DNA of 64,000 nt from Aristaeella lactis (GTDB taxonomy: Bacteria; Bacillota; Clostridia; Christensenellales; Aristaeellaceae), in assembly GCF_018118585.1 (NCBI RefSeq), contig NZ_CP069421.1, positions 1,364,001 through 1,428,000 on the forward strand, read 5' to 3'. The translations under genes and the position numbers were made by a program. This document shows positions 59,179 through 64,000 of this stretch, piece after piece. Position 1 is the first letter of the stretch, and each line of letters begins with the position of its first letter. The notes below the pieces were generated by a model, which had not been told where the DNA came from, made no database searches, and saw only the letters and a list, made by a program, of their open reading frames with translations.

Positions 59179-59206
59179 TCCAACCTCCAGTTGGATAATA
59201 TTCCAA
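59179..59206. promoter_or_regulatory. Operator-like TCCAA half-sites upstream of the XRE gene
   Basis: TCCAA-N7-TTGGA (59179-59195) overlaps TTGGA-N6-TCCAA (59191-59206), giving three alternating half-sites about 20 bases before the XRE promoter. They could bind the divergently encoded regulator. Confidence 0.45.
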
Positions 59207-59224
59207 AATTCACCTTATGCGTTA

Positions 59225-59253
59225 TTGATTTCCATATGTTTACAGCATATACT
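59225..59253 (+). promoter_or_regulatory. Promoter of the XRE regulator gene
   Basis: TTGATT (59225-59230) and TATACT (59248-59253) are 17 bases apart. Confidence 0.65.
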
Positions 59254-59293
59254 TTCAGCACCGGCCGGAAAAACATGTATGGGAGATGATCAA

Positions 59294-60055
59294 ATGAACG
59301 CGATAAAAATCTGTGAGCAGATCAGTTTTTTACGGCGTCAGAAGGGGATTACCCAGGAAGCCCTTGCCAAACACCTGGGCGTCACAAACCAGACGATCTC
59401 CAAATGGGAATCGGGCCAATGCTGTCCTGACATCCAGTTTCTTCCGCGGGTCGCGGACTACTTCGGAGTCTCAATCGATGAACTGCTTGGGCACACCCCG
59501 AATTCCAGCCTGGAAGCCCTGTGCCTGTCGCTGAAGAAGTACTTTTCAGAACTGCCTGAAAAAGAATGCTTTGACAGCGCGTACCGTCTGGCCGCACAGC
59601 TGCACGAAATCGTTATGAGCAGCGGATACAGGAACAGTGTCCACTGGAAGGAAAAGAACTACGCCAAAGAACCCGTGAGCCATTGGGGACTTTCCGCCCG
59701 GAGCGAAGCGGAAGGCTGTTCCGTCAGGGACGGCGATCTGATCCTTTTCACCGACAGCAGGGCCTGGAGCAGGCTGAAAAAAGCAGAAATCAGGAAGCTT
59801 GCCTGCATGCTGGAACAGTTTGCCGATGAAAAAGTACTGAAAGTCTTCTTCACGCTGCAGGATCTGACTATGCGGGATTCAGACCGGTATGTTTCTGCCG
59901 GTGAAATTGCCGAATCCCTGAAAATGAATACTGACGATGTGGAGAAGATCCTTTCCGAGTTGCCCGTCACTGTGCGGGAAGACGAAGATGAAGAAAAGTA
60001 CCGCATTGACGGTTCCGCAGCCTGGATCCCGTCCGTGCTGACTTTACTGAGATAA
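59294..60055 (+). CDS. XRE-family transcriptional regulator with C-terminal domain
   Basis: The protein has 253 residues. Residues 1-65 are a Cro/C1 helix-turn-helix (FLRRQKGITQEALAKHLGV, NQTISKWESGQ, LPRVADYFGVSIDEL). The remainder, with YAKEPVSHWGLSARSEAEGCSV and a possible winged segment near the C-terminus, is of unknown function. The start is the ATG at 59294 with GGGAG upstream. Confidence 0.88.
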   Translation: MNAIKICEQISFLRRQKGITQEALAKHLGVTNQTISKWESGQCCPDIQFLPRVADYFGVSIDELLGHTPNSSLEALCLSLKKYFSELPEKECFDSAYRLAAQLHEIVMSSGYRNSVHWKEKNYAKEPVSHWGLSARSEAEGCSVRDGDLILFTDSRAWSRLKKAEIRKLACMLEQFADEKVLKVFFTLQDLTMRDSDRYVSAGEIAESLKMNTDDVEKILSELPVTVREDEDEEKYRIDGSAAWIPSVLTLLR

Positions 60056-60071
60056 CCGTATTACCCGAAGT

Positions 60072-60106
60072 AAAGGGAGCCTGCAAGGCAGACTCCCCTT
60101 TTTCTT
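60072..60106 (+). terminator. Terminator after the XRE gene
   Basis: AAAGGGAG-x-CTGC pairs with GCAG-x-CTCCCC around AAG and ends in TTTTTCTTA. Confidence 0.8.
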
Positions 60107-60153
60107 ATACTCTTTCCTTCCACACACATCATTTATTCTCAAATTCCACATGT

Positions 60154-60210
60154 TTATTCGTTACACGCAGGTAGTATAAGTCTAACAAACAGTAAGCCCG
60201 TTTTTTTCAT
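60154..60210 (-). pseudogene. Eighteen-codon frame with strong ribosome-binding site, probable lipoprotein remnant
   Basis: The frame reads MKKTGLLFVRLILPACNE then stop, after AAAGGAGGAATTCGTC. The first 16 residues look like a lipoprotein signal with a lipobox-like LPAC, and then the frame ends. It lies directly downstream of the trypsin/SH3 gene in the AT-rich patch. A truncated lipoprotein gene or a genuine micro-protein are both possible. Confidence 0.45.
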
Positions 60211-60256
60211 GACGAATTCCTCCTTTGTGCAGTCTCAATCTACTACTTAACTAATT

Positions 60257-61525
60257 CTATTGGCCTTGATTGATCAAATATATATATTCGCTTTTTATAT
60301 ATCCTTCTATCATATTATAGCTTACCCTTGACCACATTTCTCCCTGTTCGTTTGTTTCATTGGATAAAACAAATACACGCTTGCCAACGGGAAGCGGTTC
60401 TCCAGCTAAAGCCGAATCGATAGAAGGGCCAGTCCGGAAATTGACAAGATGATTAATAATTCCAAATAGATTGATAGTCACGCCGGAAGGCAACTTGTCA
60501 GTTGATGAATAAATCGGAGCAGGCGTGGGCTGAGCGTTATCATATTTTTTACCATCATTTTCATCAATAAGATTTATACAATCACTTCTAACATAGCCTA
60601 CTTTGCCGTTATAGTTTATTCTTGACCACACTTCACCAGCATCATTCATCACATTCATGATGAGATATACATATTCACCAGCTGCTATCGGATTTCCATT
60701 TTTAGGAGAATTCGTAGACGGTCCATTTCGGAAATTGACCAAACGATTGATTATCCCATACCGATTAAGGAATTCATCTACCGGTAAAGTGTCTACTAAA
60801 GGTGGTGGCGGCGTTACTCCAACCATATCCCATGATCGTGCAGATCCTAATTGTTCATAGTTGTTTTTGTCCCACTGATCATACATCTCCAGAACATATT
60901 TGATTGGTATAGCAAAATTCAAATTCTGTCCTTCTTCAATACCAGCAGAAGTTACACCTATTACCTTGCCTATATCATCAAACAAGCAGCCGCCACTACT
61001 TCCATGAGATATAGGAGCAGTAAACTGAATATATTCTATATCATCCATCTTAGGGAACGCACCAATATTGCCATATGCCACGGTATTCTGAAATCCTTTT
61101 GGGCTACCAATCGTTACCACTGGTTGACCTCGTTTTAATATTTCATCCCCATTCAATTCCAAAGAATTATACTGTTTGCCTTCCGGAAACAACAGAATTG
61201 CTATATCATGTGCTTCATCAGACATAACCACTTTATCAATCATATACATATTATTGTCATCATCCCATACCTTAAGATATGAAGCATCTTTGATAACATG
61301 CTGATTGGTAACAAAAAGATGTTCATCAAAAGCTACAAAGCCACTTGCACTTGAAATAATACTATGTTGACTATCATATGTTTCAACATAAAACAAAGAT
61401 TTTGCTGCTAGATCTATTTTTTCATAATCTTCTCTAAAAGAATAAGCTGTTTCTCCACCCGCTTGTCCCGAAAGACATATTAATGACAAGACTATAACTA
61501 CAATTAAAGCCACAATACGTTTCAT
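60257..61525 (-). CDS. Secreted trypsin-like (S1C/HtrA-type) serine protease with two SH3 domains
   Basis: The protein has 422 residues. A signal peptide (about 1-24) is followed by a protease domain (about 30-225) with the triad in TNQHVI, EAHDIAIL and SHGSSGGCL. No PDZ domain follows. Two SH3b-like repeats occupy about 255-325 and 350-420 (LVNFRNGPSTNS...GKVGYV and LVNFRTGPSIDS...IEGYI). A wall-associated quality-control or toxin-like protease is plausible. The gene is far more AT-rich than the neighbours, suggesting recent acquisition. AGGAG precedes the ATG. Confidence 0.88.
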   Translation of the reverse strand: MKRIVALIVVIVLSLICLSGQAGGETAYSFREDYEKIDLAAKSLFYVETYDSQHSIISSASGFVAFDEHLFVTNQHVIKDASYLKVWDDDNNMYMIDKVVMSDEAHDIAILLFPEGKQYNSLELNGDEILKRGQPVVTIGSPKGFQNTVAYGNIGAFPKMDDIEYIQFTAPISHGSSGGCLFDDIGKVIGVTSAGIEEGQNLNFAIPIKYVLEMYDQWDKNNYEQLGSARSWDMVGVTPPPPLVDTLPVDEFLNRYGIINRLVNFRNGPSTNSPKNGNPIAAGEYVYLIMNVMNDAGEVWSRINYNGKVGYVRSDCINLIDENDGKKYDNAQPTPAPIYSSTDKLPSGVTINLFGIINHLVNFRTGPSIDSALAGEPLPVGKRVFVLSNETNEQGEMWSRVSYNMIEGYIKSEYIYLINQGQ

Positions 61526-61591
61526 ATATATTCTCCTGCTTAAGTCTTAAAGCTGAGGTCATCATATATTTACATAATCATTGTTATTCTG

Positions 61592-61611
61592 TAGCACATC
61601 ATAGCACATCC
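61592..61611. repeat. Tandem 10-bp repeat upstream of the protease gene
   Basis: TAGCACATCA and TAGCACATCC lie head-to-tail 67-86 bases before the protease start codon. The rest of the 61526-61882 gap is AT-rich and holds an inverted pair CATAATCCT (61702-61710) / AGGATTATG (61765-61773) and a lone TATAAT (61823-61828). I see no gene in it. Confidence 0.6.
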
Positions 61612-61882
61612 CACAAAAAAGAAAAAGAACTATCCAGATCATACTGAATAATGCCGTTCGTTCATCTTCCCTTGGAGCTGGAGATACTCTCCCTTTCACG
61701 CCATAATCCTCTCTCACTGGCTTCTTCATGTATAACTTTAGGGGATTTCATGTGCTGAGAATGCAGGATTATGAGGATCCGGCAATCCCATATAATCTCT
61801 TTTCCGTCCCCTGCTTCTGTCATATAATAGCAATTGATCACTATCAGAGTTTTTATACTTATTGATAATCAGGAGAATGCAT

Positions 61883-62407
61883 ATGGATGTTTTCTTTGAA
61901 ACGGAACGGATCCTGGCGAGAAAACTCGAACCGGAAGATGCTGCGAGATTATATGAAAATCACGCAGAGGCGAAAGTGAAGAAATGGTTCCCGAACGAAA
62001 GCTATGCTGATATTGATGAAGCCAAAGAAGCCATTCTTTTTTTCAGGGATTGTGTTGATCAAAATCGCTTGCCTTTTGTCCTTGCGATTCAGCTGAAAGA
62101 AACCGGAGAACTGATCGGTGACACAGGGGTCAGTGAAGTTGAGGAAGAACCGGACGCATTGGAGATCGGCTATCAGATTTGTGAAAAATATAACGGAAAA
62201 GGACTGGCAACAGAAGTCCTTAATGCCATGACAGCATTCTCATTCGCCCGGCTTAACGCGACGATCAGTTACGGACGCGTTGTCCATGGAAACGCGGCAT
62301 CGGCAAGGGTGCTGGAAAAAGCAGGATACATGTTTGTCAATGAGGAATATGGGGCTGAAGATGATCCTTACGGTAATGGGATGTTGGTATACAAGAGAGA
62401 GGCATGA
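61883..62407 (+). CDS. GNAT N-acetyltransferase (RimJ/RimL-like)
   Basis: The protein has 174 residues. FETERILARKLEPEDAARLYE is the usual opening; the acetyl-CoA region EKYNGKGLATEVLNAM and NAASARVLEKAGYM follow. The start is the ATG at 61883 behind AGGAG. The substrate is unknown. Confidence 0.9.
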   Translation: MDVFFETERILARKLEPEDAARLYENHAEAKVKKWFPNESYADIDEAKEAILFFRDCVDQNRLPFVLAIQLKETGELIGDTGVSEVEEEPDALEIGYQICEKYNGKGLATEVLNAMTAFSFARLNATISYGRVVHGNAASARVLEKAGYMFVNEEYGAEDDPYGNGMLVYKREA

Positions 62408-62533
62408 TAACCCGGAAAGCGGAAGATACTTGGACCCGGGAAAAGTAGCGCATTAAAGGTTCAGCAGGCTGGCCGGTCATCATCCGGCGTCTTTATGTTC
62501 CGTGGCAGTGATTGGCACCTTCTGTGTTAATTC

Positions 62534-62575
62534 AAAAAAGGGAGCAGGCACTTCTCTGTGTCTGCTCCCTTTTTC
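62534..62575. terminator. Intrinsic terminator
   Basis: AAAAAAGGGAGCAG pairs with CTGCTCCCTTTTT around a 14-base loop that itself holds a GCAC/GTGT-type pairing. It lies between the GNAT gene and the convergent small membrane protein gene. Confidence 0.85.
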
Positions 62576-62633
62576 GGGTCTATGCAGGTATACTGCAACC
62601 TTTTTCCGTCTGTTAACTCCTACGGAGTAAGCT

Positions 62634-62873
62634 TTACTTATCAGTCTTTTTACCGTCTTTCAGCAGTCCGCAGACAAGGAAACCAATACCAACGACCAGC
62701 GCGGCGATAGTGGCAATCAGCAGGTTCGGGCCGACGTAGCTCAGGCTGTTCCCGAACAGCTCAGCGCTCCAGGAAGAAGTGTTGCTCATGAAGATGGCAG
62801 CGGCCACGTACCGGGCACCGGCCAGAATTGCGGCGATCAGGCAGAAAATTGCTCCTGTAATCTTGTTGTTCAT
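62634..62873 (-). CDS. Small membrane protein, unknown function
   Basis: The protein has 79 residues. Two membrane segments (about 5-28 and 48-70) separated by a polar loop, with a Lys-rich C-terminus (KDGKKTDK). The start is the ATG at 62873 with AAGGAGG upstream. No family recognised. The region 62874-63075 holds nothing else I can support. Confidence 0.7.
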   Translation of the reverse strand: MNNKITGAIFCLIAAILAGARYVAAAIFMSNTSSWSAELFGNSLSYVGPNLLIATIAALVVGIGFLVCGLLKDGKKTDK

Positions 62874-63075
62874 TTTCGTATCCTCCTTGCCCTTTGGGCT
62901 TCTTTCATTCTGTTTCCGACCGGCTTTTCCGCCAGCCATATATATATACGCTTGTTATAAGAGGATGGCTGTTAGTTGTGGTTTTTTCGAAATAAAAAAA
63001 GAATCATGTATTTGCAGGGGTTTTGACAGCATCGTTCCTAAGCATTGTAAACCACGGCAGCTTACAGGAGCCGAG

Positions 63076-63123
63076 TTGACAAGTGACCGATCGGTAACTA
63101 AAATAAGGTTACCGGTCGGTCAC
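63076..63123 (+). promoter_or_regulatory. Promoter with a TetR-family-type double operator
   Basis: TTGACA (63076-63081) and TAAAAT (63099-63104) are 17 bases apart. GTGACCGATCGGTAAC (63083-63098) fills the spacer, and its near-perfect reverse complement GTTACCGGTCGGTCAC lies at 63108-63123. Each arm is itself an ACCGRTCGGT palindrome, as in TetR/AcrR operators. The regulator gene is not in the window. Confidence 0.75.
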
Positions 63124-63175
63124 TATTTTATTTTGCTTGGGAATAACGAAGATCGTGTTGAAATAAGGAATGAAG

Positions 63176-64000
63176 ATGAAAAGAAAGAAAAAGAATAAAA
63201 TGATAGCACTATGTATATTGGGGATTATCGTCTTGGCTCTTGCGGTAGATTTTATACTGGTCAGGAAAACAGCGCTGGACAGATTTGCAGTCTATGAGGC
63301 GAAAGCCCAAAGCATAAATAGTTCCTATGGAAAGATCAGTTATATAGACGAGGGTGAGGGAGAGCCCTTTCTTGTCTGTCATGGAATTACCGGAGGGTAT
63401 GACCAGGGTTTTGATGTGTTGAGCGGACGTACAGACGATTACAGGGTTATTGCACCATCAAGGTTCGGATATCCCGGAACAGATATGCCGGAAAACGCCA
63501 CAGTAGATATGCAGGTAGACGCATTTATTGAATTTCTGAATGCGCTTGGCATAGAGAAAACCTTTATCGTGGCTACCAGCGCCGGAGGAACAGTCGCGCA
63601 GAGATTCGCGTTGATGTATCCCGAAAGATGCAAAGGTCTGGTGCTGTACTGTTCAGGATATCCGGCATCGGAGAAACCGGCCAAACCGGCTGCAGGAATG
63701 TCAGGACCTCCGGAAATGTTGTGTAATGACATTGCCATGTGGATGATCAGTCCTTTGTTTAAACCGGTCATGGGAATGGAAAGCAGTGTGATAAAGCAGA
63801 TTATGCCGATGAAAGAACGCAGGGCAGGCATAGTCTTTGATGGAGAAGTTGTGAATAAGGATCATACTGATCACTATGAGAACTATGATTTACGAAATAT
63901 AAAAGTACCGGTTCTTATTATTCATTCTGAAGACGATAAGCTGGCAGATCCGGAGAAAGCGAAGTACTGGAGCAATGAAATACCCGATTGCGTTTCTGTT
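63176..64000 (+). CDS. Membrane-anchored alpha/beta hydrolase, partial (runs off the window)
   Basis: 275 codons are visible. A single N-terminal membrane helix (about 8-28) precedes an alpha/beta hydrolase domain: VCHGITGGYDQGF (oxyanion region), APSRFGYPGTD, nucleophile elbow VATSAGG (A-x-S-x-G instead of G-x-S-x-G), and IIHSEDDKLADP with the acid. The His should lie just beyond the end. The start is the ATG at 63176 behind AAGGA; the ATG at 63170 is less well spaced. It is controlled by the operator at 63083-63123. Confidence 0.85.
   Translation, partial: MKRKKKNKMIALCILGIIVLALAVDFILVRKTALDRFAVYEAKAQSINSSYGKISYIDEGEGEPFLVCHGITGGYDQGFDVLSGRTDDYRVIAPSRFGYPGTDMPENATVDMQVDAFIEFLNALGIEKTFIVATSAGGTVAQRFALMYPERCKGLVLYCSGYPASEKPAKPAAGMSGPPEMLCNDIAMWMISPLFKPVMGMESSVIKQIMPMKERRAGIVFDGEVVNKDHTDHYENYDLRNIKVPVLIIHSEDDKLADPEKAKYWSNEIPDCVSV

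Noticed and set aside
1-64000. tRNA, rRNA, insertion sequences, prophage genes
   Set aside because: I read through for tRNA T-arm motifs, transposase or integrase signatures and phage structural genes and saw none. A tRNAscan-SE and ISfinder search would be decisive.

Overview
The window looks like chromosomal DNA of a Bacillota (Firmicutes) bacterium of the class Clostridia. The evidence is indirect. Most genes have a strong GGAGG-type ribosome-binding site, promoters are sigma-A-like (TTGACA/TATAAT with 17-base spacers), the histidine operon uses hisZ with a short hisG, and typical Bacillota families occur (YozG/DUF2975, YwlG, HelD, PadR/DUF4097, YqeK, BMP lipoproteins). Base composition is moderately GC-rich except for an AT-rich patch at about 60.1-61.8 kb. 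A gut or rumen Christensenellales-like lineage is my guess; nothing here proves it.

Layout. 1-2.7 kb holds a partial PHP-domain hydrolase and a secreted von Willebrand A protein, both on the minus strand. 2.8-11.3 kb is a complete minus-strand histidine operon in the order hisZ-hisG-hisD-hisC-hisB-hisH-hisA-hisF-[structured RNA]-hisIE-histidinol phosphatase. It has a strong promoter overlapped by two direct-repeat operator-like boxes. A secreted five-SH3 protein is divergent from it. 13-18.8 kb is a three-gene signalling operon: an amino-acid-type solute-binding protein, a 1235-residue membrane/beta-propeller/HD-GYP protein, and a BMP-type solute-binding protein, with no permease. 19-28.8 kb carries padR-DUF4097, apt, a lysophospholipase-like hydrolase with an orphan membrane sensor, an L,D-transpeptidase, a DJ-1-like protein, an ABC-F ATPase with an attenuator leader, a striking array of short hairpins, and the YozG-like regulator/DUF2975 pair.

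From 29.2 to 56.6 kb every gene is on the plus strand. Two long closely spaced trains of small enzymes (29.2-37.1 and 43.0-56.6 kb: acetyltransferases, Nudix hydrolases, metallo-beta-lactamase-fold hydrolases, methyltransferases, small-molecule kinases, P-loop kinases, HD and PHP hydrolases) flank a Mg2+ P-type ATPase, ywlG and helD. helD has an intrinsic terminator in its leader. 56.6-64 kb is mixed: tyrosine phosphatase, nucleoside hydrolase, XRE regulator, an AT-rich trypsin/SH3 protease, small membrane proteins, and a partial hydrolase under a TetR-type operator.

How things work together. The his operon makes histidine from PRPP and ATP. ABC-F and HelD are both known protectors of antibiotic targets (ribosome and RNA polymerase) and both have premature-terminator leaders here. 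The enzyme trains look like accessory detoxification, metabolite-repair or antibiotic-modification capacity. The least explained signals are non-coding: the RNA between hisF and hisIE, the ATTTCAC-linked hairpin array, and gene-end inverted repeats that include stop codons and are often followed by 7-base tandem repeats.
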